A DNA stretch of 64,000 nucleotides from Nonomuraea thailandensis (GTDB lineage: Bacteria > Actinomycetota > Actinomycetes > Streptosporangiales > Streptosporangiaceae). Below are positions 40,755-51,877 of this stretch, one piece after another; within the stretch, counting starts at the first letter, position 1, and the number at the start of each line of letters is the position of its first letter. The stretch is taken from assembly GCF_024172165.1 (NCBI RefSeq), contig NZ_JAMZEB010000002.1, positions 2,067,501 through 2,131,500 on the forward strand, read 5' to 3'. Made by a program: the position numbers and the translations under genes. The notes beneath the pieces were generated by a model. That model did not search any database and had not been told where the DNA came from. It worked only from the letters and a program-made list of their open reading frames with translations.

Positions 40755-41668
40755 CAGCGCCCGCTCGGGTGGGCGCGGGCGACCACCTGCATCTCGGCGA
40801 GCAGGCGGCCCAGAGCCTCGGTGTGCAGGCCGTCGCGGCCCGTCCGCCCGCCGACGCCCGCCAGCGGCGCCCGCTCGGGACGGGGCACGCCGCTGACGGT
40901 GAGCACCTGGTCGAGGACGGCGTCCACCTCCTCGCGCAGCGACGCGGGATCCACGCCGACGCCCGACTCCGCCAGGGACCCTTCCAGCGGGTGCGCGGCG
41001 ACCAGCTCGCCCTGCAGCGGCCACAGCTCGTCGAGGGCGGCCAGGAGCCTGCGGTGCGACTCCTCGGTGCCGCGCGCCAGCGTGAGGAACCAGCGCCCGG
41101 CCCAGTCCCGGTGGTAGGCGACCTCCTTGACGCCCTTGGCCGCCACGGCCGCCAGCACCTGGTCGCGGCTCGTCCGCAACCGCTCCAGCAGCGCCAGCCG
41201 GGCCGTGGAGAACAGCAGCAGCCGCACCACGACGTGCGCGAAGTCCCCGTTGGCCACCTCGGCCAGCCGCACGTTCCTGAAGTCGCGGTCGTCGCGGAAG
41301 AAGGCCAGGGCGTCCTCCGGCGGCACCGGCGAGCCCTCGGGCAGGGCGGGCACGACGCCGGGGTCGGCGGCGGCCGCGCGGGCCAGGAGCAGGCGGGCCT
41401 GCCCGAGCAGGTCGAGGGCCATGTTCGCGAGCGCGATGTCCTCTTCCAGGTCGGGCGCGCGGCTGCACCACTCCGACAGGCGCTGCGAGATGATCAGCGC
41501 GTCGTCGCCGAGCATCAGGCAGTACGCGGCCAGCTCGGCGGGGTCCACGCCGCCGGGCGTCGTGGTGTCGACGCCGGCCAGCGGGTCCTCGAAGTCGGTG
41601 CCGAAGGCCCACTGGGAGGAGTCGCCGCCGAGCAGGCCGTCGAAGACGCTGCCGTGTTCGTCGCTCAT
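40751..41668 (-). CDS. paaC: Phenylacetyl-CoA epoxidase structural subunit PaaC
   Basis: The 305-residue protein matches PaaC: LAAYCLMLGDDALIISQRLSEWCSRAP, LANMALDLLGQARLLL, FRNVRLAEVANGDFA and VKEVAYHRDWAGRWFLTLARGTEESHRRL. PaaC forms the inactive helical partner of PaaA in the epoxidase core. The ATG at 41668 is 17 bp after paaB. The first ~40 residues, rich in Gly, Asp and Ser, precede the conserved fold. Confidence 0.93.
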   Translation of the reverse strand: MSDEHGSVFDGLLGGDSSQWAFGTDFEDPLAGVDTTTPGGVDPAELAAYCLMLGDDALIISQRLSEWCSRAPDLEEDIALANMALDLLGQARLLLARAAAADPGVVPALPEGSPVPPEDALAFFRDDRDFRNVRLAEVANGDFAHVVVRLLLFSTARLALLERLRTSRDQVLAAVAAKGVKEVAYHRDWAGRWFLTLARGTEESHRRLLAALDELWPLQGELVAAHPLEGSLAESGVGVDPASLREEVDAVLDQVLTVSGVPRPERAPLAGVGGRTGRDGLHTEALGRLLAEMQVVARAHPSGRW

Positions 41669-41685
41669 GGTGTCCGGTCCGTTTC

Positions 41686-41979
41686 TCACATGTGCGGGAC
41701 GTCGGCGGGGATGTCGTAGAACGTGGGGTGCCGGTAGACCTTGTCGCCGTTCGGCCCGAACAGCGGGTCCTTTTCGTCGGGGCTGGAGGCGGTGATGGCG
41801 TCGGCGCGGACGACCCAGATGCTGACGCCCTCGTTGCGGCGGGTGTAGACGTCGCGGGCGTGGCGCAGGGCCATCGTGTCGTCCGGGGCGTGCAGCGATC
41901 CGACGTGCACGTGGTTGAGTCCGCGCTTGCCGCGCACGAACACCTCGTAGAGCGGCCACTCCCGCCGGTCGGCGCTCAT
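41686..41979 (-). CDS. paaB: Phenylacetyl-CoA epoxidase subunit PaaB
   Basis: The 97-residue protein is the normal length for PaaB and reads [50 protein letters not shown], the family core. It bridges the PaaAC heterodimers in the epoxidase. The ATG at 41979 overlaps the paaA stop by four bases. Confidence 0.95.
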   Translation of the reverse strand: MSADRREWPLYEVFVRGKRGLNHVHVGSLHAPDDTMALRHARDVYTRRNEGVSIWVVRADAITASSPDEKDPLFGPNGDKVYRHPTFYDIPADVPHM

Positions 41980-42971
41980 CGGGCGGCCTCGGCGCTCTCG
42001 CGGACAGCGCTCTCACCAGCAGCGCTCTCGCGGACAGTGCTCTCACGGGCGGCGAAGGCGGTGGCGGCCTCGCGTACCCAGGCGCCCTCCTCGTGGGCGG
42101 CCCTGCGGTGCGCCAGCCGCTGCGCGTTGCACGGCCCGTCACCGCGGATGACGGCGGCCAGCTCCCGCCAGTCGGGCTCGCCGAAGTCGTAGTGCCCGCG
42201 CTCCTCGTTCCAGCGCAGGCCGGGGTCCGGCAGCGTCACCCCGAGCGCGTCGGCCTGCGGGACGGTCATGTCCACGAACTTCTGGCGCAGCTCGTCGTTG
42301 GAGTTGCGCTTGATGCCCCACGCCATCGACCGCTCGCTGTTGGGCGACTGTGCGTCAGGCGGCCCGAACATCATCAGCGACGGCCACCAGAACCGGTCGA
42401 CGGACTCCTGCACCATGGCCCGCTGCTCGCCGGTCCCGCGCATCATGGTCATGAGCAGCTCGTACCCCTGTCGCTGGTGGAACGACTCCTCCTTGCAGAT
42501 GCGGATCATCGCGCGGCCGTAGGGGCCGTAGGAGGTGCGGCAGAGCGGCACCTGGTTGCAGATCGCGGCCCCGTCCACGAGCCAGCCGATCGTGCCGACG
42601 TCGGCGTACGACAGCGTCGGGTAGTTGAAGATCGAGGAATATTTCTGCCTGCTGGTGAGCAGCAGCTCGGTCAGCTCGGCGCGGGAGACGCCCAGGGTCT
42701 CGCAGGCGGAGTACAGATAGAGCCCGTGCCCCGCCTCGTCCTGCACCTTGGCCAGCAGGATCGCCTTGCGCCGCAGGGACGGCGCGCGGCCGATCCAGTT
42801 GCCCTCGGGCTGCATGCCGATGATCTCGGAGTGCGCGTGCTGGGCGATCTGGCGGACGAGCGTCCTGCGGTAGGCGTCCGGCATCCAGTCCCGGGGCTCG
42901 ATCCGGTCATGGCGGTCGATGGTCGCGTCGAACGCGGCCTGCAGCTCCGGCTCCGCCGGGATCGTCGTCAT
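41976..42971 (-). CDS. paaA: Phenylacetyl-CoA epoxidase catalytic subunit PaaA
   Basis: The 331-residue protein carries the diiron ferritin-like motifs [20 protein letters not shown] (ExxH) and [10 protein letters not shown] (ExxH), plus QQG-free [22 protein letters not shown]. It uses O2 to form the 1,2-epoxide of phenylacetyl-CoA. GGAGGGAAG precedes the ATG at 42971, which is preferred over a start seven codons earlier. The tail beyond the conserved domain is a REST/RESA repeat encoded by two 30-bp units, not expected in PaaA and probably dispensable. It heads the minus-strand paa operon. Confidence 0.95.
   Translation of the reverse strand: MTTIPAEPELQAAFDATIDRHDRIEPRDWMPDAYRRTLVRQIAQHAHSEIIGMQPEGNWIGRAPSLRRKAILLAKVQDEAGHGLYLYSACETLGVSRAELTELLLTSRQKYSSIFNYPTLSYADVGTIGWLVDGAAICNQVPLCRTSYGPYGRAMIRICKEESFHQRQGYELLMTMMRGTGEQRAMVQESVDRFWWPSLMMFGPPDAQSPNSERSMAWGIKRNSNDELRQKFVDMTVPQADALGVTLPDPGLRWNEERGHYDFGEPDWRELAAVIRGDGPCNAQRLAHRRAAHEEGAWVREAATAFAARESTVRESAAGESAVRESAEAAR
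41992..42051. repeat. Two 30-bp units encoding the PaaA C-terminal tail
   Basis: Units at 41992-42021 and 42022-42051 both begin GCGCTCTCGCGGACAG and differ at a few positions. Each is itself two related halves. They lie in frame and add VRES/AGES-type residues to PaaA. Confidence 0.75.
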
Positions 42972-42998
42972 CTTCCCTCCGAGACACATCACTCTTAT

Positions 42999-43020
42999 TT
43001 ACTTATCGCTCGGTCAGTAA
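42999..43020. promoter_or_regulatory. 22-bp near-palindromic TetR-type operator between paaA and paaZ
   Basis: The halves TTACTTATCGC and TCGGTCAGTAA form a dyad in which 16 of 22 positions pair, giving TTACT-N-A-N-CG on both arms. It overlaps TAATAC (43018-43023), a possible -10 for paaZ, and on the minus strand TTACTG and TAAGAG, spaced by 17 bases, which could be the paaA promoter. Binding by the TetR protein encoded at 35395 would silence both operons. The site is seen; the regulator assignment is inferred. Confidence 0.6.
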
Positions 43021-43091
43021 TACGGTGACACGGGTCGGGGTCTTCGCGCAACAGGTCCCGGGGAACGGAGACCCTGGGGAAAGGAGACAGC

Positions 43092-45127
<2,036 letters not shown>

Positions 45128-45131
<4 letters not shown>

Positions 45132-45919
45132 ACGGGGCTCCGGTCGTCGTCGAGCGCGACGGCGCCGTGGCCGTCGTGACGCTGAACCGTCCCGAGCGGC
45201 GCAACGCGCTGGACGGCAAGACGAAGGCGGCGCTGCGCGGCGCGCTGGAGGACGTCGCCGCCGACGCCGCCGTCCGGGCCGTGTTGCTGACCGGGGCGGG
45301 CGGCGCGTTCTGCGCCGGGCAGGACCTGGCGGAGCACGCGGCGGCGCTGCGCGACGATCCCGCGCACGCGTTCGACACCGTGGAGGAGGACTACGCGCCC
45401 GTCGTCCGGCTGCTGGCCACGATGGACAAGCCGGTCGTCGCGGCCGTCGGCGGCACCTGCGTGGGCGCTGGGCTGGCCCTCGCGCTGGCCTGCGACGTGC
45501 GGGTGCTCGCCGAGGACGCCGTCTTCGCCACGGCGTTCAGCGCGATCGGCCTGACCTGCGACTCCGGGCTGTCGGCGACGCTCACGCGGGCGGTCGGCGA
45601 GGCGCGGGCCAGGGAGCTCGTCCTGCTCGCCGAGCCGTTCGGCGCGCAGGAGGCGGTCGCGTGGGGCATCTCGGGGCGCGTGGTGCCGCGCGACGAGGTC
45701 GGCACGCAGGGCCGGGCGCTGGCGGCCAGGCTCGCGGCCGGGCCGACCGCCGCCTACGCGGAGTCCAAGCGGCTCATCGCGCAGGCGTGGGGGCGGGACC
45801 TCGCGGCCACGCTGGCGGCCGAGGCGCGGGCCCAGGCGCGGCTGGGCCTGAGCGCCGACCACGCCGCCGCCGTGGAGGCGTTCCTGGCCAAGCGCAAACC
45901 CGTCTTCGAGGGCCGCTGA
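45128..45919 (+). CDS. paaG: Enoyl-CoA hydratase/isomerase, probable PaaG
   Basis: The 263-residue crotonase-fold protein reads VAVVTLNRPERRNALDG, GAFCAGQDLAEHA and VGGTCVGAGLALALACDVRVL. It continues with FSAIGLTCDSGLSATLTRAVG, where Asp replaces the second Glu as in isomerase-type members. PaaG isomerises the phenylacetyl-CoA epoxide to oxepin-CoA. The GTG at 45128 overlaps the paaZ stop, so the ring-forming and ring-opening enzymes are coupled. It converges with the LysR gene with only three bases between stops. Confidence 0.85.
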
Positions 45920-45922
45920 GCG

Positions 45923-46843
45923 TCACGCGCGGGGCGGGCCGTCGAGCTCGGCGGCCACGCGGGCGGCGGTCTCGCGCAGCCAGATGTGGGCGGCGTCGTG
46001 GCTGTGCACCGGGTGCCACCACAACGCCTCCTGCAGCGGCACGGCCTCGAAGGGGCACGGCAGCGCGCGTACGGGAGCCAGCCCGCGCAGCAGCGCGGCC
46101 AGCCGCCGCTGCACCAGCGCGACCCTTCGCGTGCCCGCGACCAGCGCCGGCAGGAGCTGGAAGCTCTGCACCGACACCTCCACGTCCGGCTCCAGCCCCA
46201 GCATGGTGAGCTGCCGGGTGACGGGGGCGTCGAAGGTGCGCTGGTAGACCACCCACGGCAGCCGGGCCAGGTCGTCCATGGTGACGTCGCCGGGGTGGTC
46301 GTCGGAGACCAGGCACACCCACTCGTCGCGGTAGAGCTCGACGGCGGGCATGTCGGAGATGACGCCGTGCGGCATGAGCATGCCGTCCACGCCTGACAGC
46401 AGGGCGTCCGGGTTCTCCACGAGGTCGCGCGGCACGTGCCGGAAGTGCAGCCGCACGCCCGGCGCCTCCTCGTGCAGCACGCGCGCCAGCCGCGCCCCGA
46501 AGACGGCGATCGCGTAGTCGGAGGAGAGCAGCGTGAAGTCGCGCTGCTCCACGCCGGGCTGGAAGCCGGCGCGGCTGGTGAAGAGCCGTTCCAGCACCGC
46601 GCAGGCGTTGGCCACCGGCGCGCGCAGCGCGGTGCCGAGCGGGGTCAGCTCGTAACGGTTGCCCTGCCTGACCAGGAGGTCGTCGGCGAAGTGGCGGCGC
46701 AGCCTGGCCAGGGCGGCGCTCATCGCGGGCTGGCTCAGCCCGACGCGCAGGCCGGCGCGGGTGACGTTGCGCTCCTCCAGCAGGGCGCGCAGGGCGACCG
46801 TGAGGTTGAGGTCGAGGTTGGCGAGGTTCACAGGCCTATCCAT
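45923..46843 (-). CDS. LysR-family transcriptional regulator
   Basis: The 306-residue protein has the LysR helix-turn-helix (LNLTVALRALLEERNVTRAGLRVGLSQPAMSAALARLRRHFADDLLVRQG) and a co-inducer domain of normal length. The N-terminal style (NLANLDLNLTVAL) and the FTLLSSDYAIAV phrase resemble NodD/NahR-like LysR proteins that sense aromatic compounds. It is divergent from the six-gene aromatic operon 87 bp away and is its likely activator. An ATC-N9-GAT dyad at 46860-46874 fits a T-N11-A LysR box. The ATG at 46843 is chosen; no strong Shine-Dalgarno is seen. Confidence 0.88.
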   Translation of the reverse strand: MDRPVNLANLDLNLTVALRALLEERNVTRAGLRVGLSQPAMSAALARLRRHFADDLLVRQGNRYELTPLGTALRAPVANACAVLERLFTSRAGFQPGVEQRDFTLLSSDYAIAVFGARLARVLHEEAPGVRLHFRHVPRDLVENPDALLSGVDGMLMPHGVISDMPAVELYRDEWVCLVSDDHPGDVTMDDLARLPWVVYQRTFDAPVTRQLTMLGLEPDVEVSVQSFQLLPALVAGTRRVALVQRRLAALLRGLAPVRALPCPFEAVPLQEALWWHPVHSHDAAHIWLRETAARVAAELDGPPRA

Positions 46844-46859
46844 GTCATGGATGGTAGGG

Positions 46860-46874
46860 ATCCAAAGAATCGAT
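46860..46874. promoter_or_regulatory. Candidate LysR box (T-N11-A)
   Basis: ATC and GAT arms flank CAAAGAATC in the 87-bp divergent region between the LysR gene and the aromatic operon. The format suits a LysR recognition site, but the motif is short and could arise by chance. Confidence 0.35.
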
Positions 46875-46930
46875 TTCCCAGATCTCTCCGGATGGCTCAA
46901 GGTTAAGGCACCGCCTCCGGAGGAAACCTC

Positions 46931-47893
46931 GTGGAAACATCCCCGCACCTCGCCGGCCCGTTCGCGCTCGGCACCTTCTCGGCCGGCTCCGGCCCCGCCT
47001 TCCCCGGCCTCGTCGCCGGCGACCGGGTGCTCGACCTGAGCGAGCACGCCCCCACCACGCGCGCGCTGCTGGAGCGCTGGGACGACGTCCTGCCGCTGCT
47101 GCGCGACGCCGCCACTGCCGCGGCGGGGGAGTGGCGCCCGCTGGGAGAGCTGCGCGTGCACGCCCCGGTCGAGCCGCGCCAGATCCTGCAGTCCGGCGCC
47201 AACTACCGCACCCACGTCATCGACCTGGCCGTGGCGCACGAGCCGCCCGGCGGCCGGCCCGCCGAGCAGGTGCGCGCCGAGGTCGCGGCGATGATGGACC
47301 GGCGCGCGGCCGAGGACCAGCCGTACGTGTTCATCGGCCTGCCGTCCTCGGTCACCGGCCCGTACGACGACGTGGTCATCCCGTCGTGGTGCACGAAGCC
47401 GGACTGGGAGCTGGAGCTGGCCGCGGTGATCGGCCGCCCGGCCCACCGGGTCGGCCCTGAGTCGGCGCTCGACCATGTCGCGGCGTACACGATCGCCAAC
47501 GACATCACCGCCCGCGAGCTGGTGTTCCGCCGCGACATGCCGGAGATCGGCACCGACTGGCTGCGCGCCAAGAACGCGCCGACCTTCACGCCGCTGGGCC
47601 CGTACCTGGTGCCGGCCGCCTTCGCCGGCGACCCCGGCGACCTGAAGGTGACGCTCAAGCTGAACGGTGAGGTCATGCAGGACGAGTCCACCAAGGACAT
47701 GATCTTCGACGTGGCGCGCCTGGTGTCCTACGCCTCCCAGACCGTCGAGCTGCTGCCCGGCGACCTGGTGCTGACCGGCAGCCCGGCGGGCAACGGCCTG
47801 CACCACGGCCGCCTGCTGCGCGACGGCGACGTCATGGAGGGCACGATCACCGGCCTCGGCACGCAGCGGAACGGGTGCCGCGATGAACGCTGA
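46931..47893 (+). CDS. Fumarylacetoacetate hydrolase-family protein
   Basis: The 320-residue protein shows the FAH core: ILQSGANYRTHVIDL, the metal-binding strand CTKPDWELELAAVIGRPAH, TIANDITARELVFR, and LLPGDLVLTGSPAGNGL near the end. The family hydrolyses C-C bonds in, or decarboxylates, ring-cleavage products with Mg2+ or Ca2+. GGAGGAAA precedes the GTG start. It is the first gene of the operon and overlaps the cyclase gene by 11 bases. A second, different FAH protein ends the same operon, suggesting two successive hydrolytic, isomerising or decarboxylating steps. Confidence 0.88.
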   Translation: METSPHLAGPFALGTFSAGSGPAFPGLVAGDRVLDLSEHAPTTRALLERWDDVLPLLRDAATAAAGEWRPLGELRVHAPVEPRQILQSGANYRTHVIDLAVAHEPPGGRPAEQVRAEVAAMMDRRAAEDQPYVFIGLPSSVTGPYDDVVIPSWCTKPDWELELAAVIGRPAHRVGPESALDHVAAYTIANDITARELVFRRDMPEIGTDWLRAKNAPTFTPLGPYLVPAAFAGDPGDLKVTLKLNGEVMQDESTKDMIFDVARLVSYASQTVELLPGDLVLTGSPAGNGLHHGRLLRDGDVMEGTITGLGTQRNGCRDER

Positions 47894-48821
47894 GCAGGCC
47901 ATCGCCGAGGCGGCGGCGAAGTACTCCAACTGGGGCCGCTGGGGTGCGGACGACGTGCTGGGCACGGTCAACTTCATCGGCCCGGCCGAGCGCCGCGCCG
48001 CCGCCGCGCTGGTCCGGCGGGGCGAGGCGTTCTCGCTGTCGCAGCGCTTCGACGCCGACGGCCCGCAGAAGGGCTGGCGCCGCCGTACCAACCCGGTGCA
48101 CACCATGACCGACACCGGTCTCGACGCCGTGCACGGCGACCAGGGCTTCCCGCACGGGTTCGGCGGCGCGGACGACGTGATCGCCATGCCGCTGCAGTGC
48201 TCCACCCAGTGGGACGGCCTCGGCCACATCTTCGACCACGGCCGGGCCTGGAACGGCCGCCCCGCCGACCAGGTCGTCACCAGCGAGGGCGACCGGGTCA
48301 CCGGCATCGAGCACCTGGCCGCCCCGGTGGCCGGGCGCGGCGTGCTGCTGGACGTCGCCGCCGTGTACGGCGAATTGCCCGACGGCTTCGCCATCACCGA
48401 GGAGCACCTGACCGCCACCGCCGAGGCGTACGGCGTCCGCGTCGGCCGCGGCGACCTGGTGTGCGTGCGCACCGGCCGCCTCGCCAGGGCCAGGCGCGAG
48501 GGCTGGGGCGACTACGCGGGCGGCCCCGCGCCCGGCCTGTCGTTCTGGAGCGCGGGCTGGCTGCACCGCACCGAGATCGCCGCCATCGCCACCGACACGT
48601 GGGGCTTCGAGGTGCGCCCCAACGAGTTCGACAACGCGTTCCAGCCGCTGCACCAGGTCGTCATCCCGCACCTCGGCCTGCTCGTCGGCGAGATGTGGGA
48701 CCTGGACGCGCTGGCCGCCGACTGCGCCGCCGACGGCGTCCACGAGTTCTTCCTCACCGCCCCGCCGCTGCCGATCACCGGCGCGGTCGGATCCCCCGTC
48801 AACCCCCTGGCGCTTAAGTGA
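47883..48821 (+). CDS. Cyclase/kynurenine-formamidase-like metal hydrolase
   Basis: The 312-residue protein is a long member of the putative cyclase family: GADDVLGTVNFIGPAERR, AMPLQCSTQWDGLGHIFDHG with candidate metal ligands, GRGVLLDVAA, VGRGDLVCVRTGR and NEFDNAFQPLHQVVIPHLGLLVGEMWDL. Related enzymes hydrolyse formamides, lactones or isatin with a metal ion. In the canonical formamidase motif HxGTHxD the spacing differs (DGLGH here). It overlaps the previous gene and is followed seven bases later by the monooxygenase gene. Confidence 0.82.
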   Translation: MNAEQAIAEAAAKYSNWGRWGADDVLGTVNFIGPAERRAAAALVRRGEAFSLSQRFDADGPQKGWRRRTNPVHTMTDTGLDAVHGDQGFPHGFGGADDVIAMPLQCSTQWDGLGHIFDHGRAWNGRPADQVVTSEGDRVTGIEHLAAPVAGRGVLLDVAAVYGELPDGFAITEEHLTATAEAYGVRVGRGDLVCVRTGRLARARREGWGDYAGGPAPGLSFWSAGWLHRTEIAAIATDTWGFEVRPNEFDNAFQPLHQVVIPHLGLLVGEMWDLDALAADCAADGVHEFFLTAPPLPITGAVGSPVNPLALK

Positions 48822-48828
48822 GGCGGCC

Positions 48829-49941
48829 ATGCCCGCAATCGAGAACGTCCTGATCGTCGGCGCCGGCACCGCCGGCTCCGCCCTGGCCATCCTGCTCGCC
48901 CGCGCCGGCGTCACCGTGGACGTCGCGGAGGTCGAGCCGGGCCCGACCGCGCTCGGGTCGGGCATCACGCTGCAGGGCAACGCGCTGCGCGTGCTGCGCG
49001 ACCTCGGCGTGTGGGAGCAGGTGAGCGCGGCCGGGTTCGCGTTCGACTCGCTCGGGCTGCGCACGCCCGGCGGTGACCTGCTCGCCGAGATCCCCGACGC
49101 GCGCACCGGCGGCCCGGACCTGCCCGCCACGCTCGGCATGAACCGCCCGGAACTGGCCGCGATCCTGGCCGCCGCCGTGCGCGACGCCGGAGCGCGCGTC
49201 AGGTACGGACTGACGGTGCACGCCGTGTCGGACACCGGCGAGGTGACCTTCTCCGATGGCACCGCCGGACGCTTCGACCTGGTCGTCGGGGCGGACGGCA
49301 TCCGCTCGCACGTCCGCGGCCTGATCGGCGTCGACGCGGCGCCCGAGCCCGTCGGCATGGGCATCTGGCGCATCCACACCCGCCGCCCCAAGGACGTCGA
49401 GCGCACCGACCTGATCTACGGCGGCCCCTGCTTCATCGCCGGCTACTGCCCGACCAGCGCCGACACCATGTACGCGTACCTGGTCGAGCAGGCCAGGCCC
49501 AGGGAGGCCGTCGGCGACAAGGCCGCCCACATGCGCGCGCTGGCCGAAGGCTACGGCGGCGCCTGGGACGAGATCCGCGCCGACATCACCGACCCCGGCC
49601 GCATCAACTACACCTGGTTCGAGTCGCTGCTCGTGGACCGCCCGTGGAACCGCGGCCGGGTCGTGCTGATCGGCGACGCCGCGCACGCCTGCCCGCCCAC
49701 CCTGGCCCAGGGCGCCGCCCAGTGCCTGGAGGACGCCGCCGTCCTCGCCGAGCTGCTGCTCGCCGCCGACCGGCTCGGCCAGGACCTGTTCGAGGCGTTC
49801 ATGGACCGCCGCCACGACCGGGTCAAGGCCGTCGTCGAGGCGTCGGTGCAGCTCGCCCGCTGGCAGCTCGACGGGGTGCGCGACGCGGACGTGCCCGGCC
49901 TGATGGCCAGGATCGCGGGAACGGTGACCCAGCGCCCATGA
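48829..49941 (+). CDS. FAD-dependent aromatic monooxygenase
   Basis: The 370-residue flavoprotein has the N-terminal GxGxxG loop LIVGAGTAGSALAILLARAG, the DG motif VVGADGIRSHVRGLIG and the GD motif RVVLIGDAAHACPPTLAQGAAQCLEDA. This is the class A (PHBH-type) hydroxylase pattern, and members usually hydroxylate an aromatic ring using NAD(P)H. It stands third in the operon, upstream of the extradiol dioxygenase, so it probably makes the catecholic ring-cleavage substrate. The stop overlaps the next ATG by four bases. Confidence 0.88.
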   Translation: MPAIENVLIVGAGTAGSALAILLARAGVTVDVAEVEPGPTALGSGITLQGNALRVLRDLGVWEQVSAAGFAFDSLGLRTPGGDLLAEIPDARTGGPDLPATLGMNRPELAAILAAAVRDAGARVRYGLTVHAVSDTGEVTFSDGTAGRFDLVVGADGIRSHVRGLIGVDAAPEPVGMGIWRIHTRRPKDVERTDLIYGGPCFIAGYCPTSADTMYAYLVEQARPREAVGDKAAHMRALAEGYGGAWDEIRADITDPGRINYTWFESLLVDRPWNRGRVVLIGDAAHACPPTLAQGAAQCLEDAAVLAELLLAADRLGQDLFEAFMDRRHDRVKAVVEASVQLARWQLDGVRDADVPGLMARIAGTVTQRP

Positions 49942-50948
49942 TCACCGTTGACGTGCACGCGCACGTCCTGCTGCCCGCGATCGAGCAGGCCGTGGCCGGC
50001 CGCCCGGGGCTGGAAGCCCACCGGGAGCTGGACGCCCGCCGCAACGGCCCCGGCGCGCTCGCCGTGTCGGGCGCGATGATCGGCGAGCGGATCGGCCTGC
50101 TCACCCGCGTGGCCGACCGGCTGGCGGCGATGGACGCGGCCGGGGTGGACGCGCAGGTCGTCTCCCCGTCGCCGTCGCACTACCACTACTGGGCCGGCGA
50201 CGACCTGGCCGCGGAGGTGTGCCGCCTGGCCGCCGAGGGCGTCGCCGAACACGTCGCGCAGGCCCCCGGCCGGCTGCACGGGCTCGGCCTGGCTCCGCTC
50301 CAGCACCCCGAGCTGCTGGTCACCGCCCTGGACCAGGCGCTCCGGCTGGGGCTGAAGGGCGTGGAGATCTCCTCCCACGCGCCCGGGAACGCCGCCTCCC
50401 CGCGCGGCCGGGAGCTGTCCGACCCGGCCTACGAGCCGTTCTGGGCGCGTGCCGCCGAGACGGGCGCGGTCGTCTTCCTGCACCCGTTCGGCTGCACGCT
50501 GGACGAGCGCCTGGACCGCTGGTACCTGTCCAACCTCGTCGGCCAGCCCGTCGAGAACGCCGTCGCGCTGTCGCACCTGATCTTCTCCGGCGTGCTCGAC
50601 CGGCATCCGGGGCTGAAGCTGCTGGCCGCGCACGGCGGCGGCTACCTGCCGTACTACCTGGGCCGCTCGGACCACGGCCGGCGGGTGCGGCCCGACGCCC
50701 GCGGCTGCGCCCGCGAGCCCAGCAGCTACCTGCGCGACCTGCACTTCGACTCGCTCACCCACGACCCGGCCGCGCTGCGCGAGCTGGTCCGCGTCGCCGG
50801 GCCCGAACGGGTGCTGCTCGGCTCCGACTTCCCCTTCGACATGGGCGAGCCCGACCCGCTCGCCGCCCTGCGCGCGGCCGGGCTCGCGGACACCCCCGTC
50901 CGCGGCGCCAACGCCGTCCGGCTCTTCGACCTGAAGGATCCTTCATGA
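49938..50948 (+). CDS. Amidohydrolase-family decarboxylase (ACMSD-like)
   Basis: The 336-residue protein begins MITVDVHAHVLL with the HxH metal pair. It also shows GVDAQVVSPSPSHYHYW, VFLHPFGCTLDERLDRWYLSNLVGQP, LAAHGGGYLPYYLGRSDH and VLLGSDFPFDMGEPD with the last metal-linked Asp. This order is that of amidohydrolase-2 decarboxylases such as ACMSD and gamma-resorcylate decarboxylase, which remove CO2 from aromatic or ring-opened acids. It overlaps both neighbours by four bases, so it is an integral pathway step. Confidence 0.87.
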   Translation: MITVDVHAHVLLPAIEQAVAGRPGLEAHRELDARRNGPGALAVSGAMIGERIGLLTRVADRLAAMDAAGVDAQVVSPSPSHYHYWAGDDLAAEVCRLAAEGVAEHVAQAPGRLHGLGLAPLQHPELLVTALDQALRLGLKGVEISSHAPGNAASPRGRELSDPAYEPFWARAAETGAVVFLHPFGCTLDERLDRWYLSNLVGQPVENAVALSHLIFSGVLDRHPGLKLLAAHGGGYLPYYLGRSDHGRRVRPDARGCAREPSSYLRDLHFDSLTHDPAALRELVRVAGPERVLLGSDFPFDMGEPDPLAALRAAGLADTPVRGANAVRLFDLKDPS

Positions 50949-51877
50949 GACTCATCACGCACCTGCGGCACGTGGACCTGGCCGTGCCCGACTACGGCAA
51001 GCAGCGCGACTTCTACTCCGGCGTGTGGGGCCTGACCGAGGTCGCAGGCGACAGCGGGATCTCGTTCCTGGCCGCCGAGGGCTCGCCCGAGCAGTACGTC
51101 ATCCGGCTGCGCAAGGCGGAGGAGAAGCGGCTCGACCTGATCTCCTTCGGCGCGGCGACCCCGGCCGACGTGGACGCCCTGGCCGAGCGGCTGCGCGCCG
51201 CCGAGGTGCGGCTCGTCTCCGAGCCCGGCAAGCTCGACACCCCCGGCGGCGGCTACGGCTTCCGCTTCTTCGACCTCGACGGCCGCACCGTCGAGGTGTC
51301 CGCCGACGTCGCCGTCCGCAGGCACCGCAGGCTGGAGGCCAAGGAGTCCGTCCCGGTGCGCCTGTCGCACGTCGTGCTCAACGCCCCCGACATCGACGCC
51401 ACCCGTGCCTGGTACGAGACCCACCTCGGCTTCGCCCTGTCCGACACCCTCGCCCACCCGCACATGGGCCAGGTCATGCACTTCATGCGCTGCAACCCCC
51501 AGCACCACAGCATGGCCATCGCCCGCGGCCCGCACGCCAGCCTGCACCACATCAGCTTCGAGCTGCGCGGCCTGGACGAGTACATGTACGGCACCGGCAG
51601 GCTGCTGCGCGCCGGCGTCCGCATGATCTGGGGCCCCGGCCGCCACCTGGCCGGCGACAACACCTTCTCCTACTTCATGGACCCGCACGGCAACACCGTC
51701 GAGTACACCACCGAGCTGGAGGAGCTGGACGAGGACGCCTGGCACCCGCACGTGTACGACTTCTCCCAGCCGGAGGTCACCGACCAGTGGGGGACCGCCA
51801 ACCCCATGAACGAGCTGGTCGCCAAGGAGTCGTTCAACGACGTCGACCGCGGCGTGTTCGTCGCCCCGCCCGTCTGA
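50945..51877 (+). CDS. Two-domain VOC extradiol-type dioxygenase
   Basis: The 310-residue protein has two VOC domains. The first starts LRHVDLAVPDYGKQRDFYSGVWGL. The second starts LSHVVLNAPDIDATRAWYETHLGF and carries likely 2-His-1-Glu iron ligands in LSHVVLN, LHHISFELRG and DPHGNTVEYTTELE. Length and layout match catechol 2,3-dioxygenase-like meta-cleavage enzymes, which split the ring next to the diol. The ATG at 50945 overlaps the amidohydrolase stop. The substrate is unknown. Confidence 0.87.
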   Translation: MRLITHLRHVDLAVPDYGKQRDFYSGVWGLTEVAGDSGISFLAAEGSPEQYVIRLRKAEEKRLDLISFGAATPADVDALAERLRAAEVRLVSEPGKLDTPGGGYGFRFFDLDGRTVEVSADVAVRRHRRLEAKESVPVRLSHVVLNAPDIDATRAWYETHLGFALSDTLAHPHMGQVMHFMRCNPQHHSMAIARGPHASLHHISFELRGLDEYMYGTGRLLRAGVRMIWGPGRHLAGDNTFSYFMDPHGNTVEYTTELEELDEDAWHPHVYDFSQPEVTDQWGTANPMNELVAKESFNDVDRGVFVAPPV

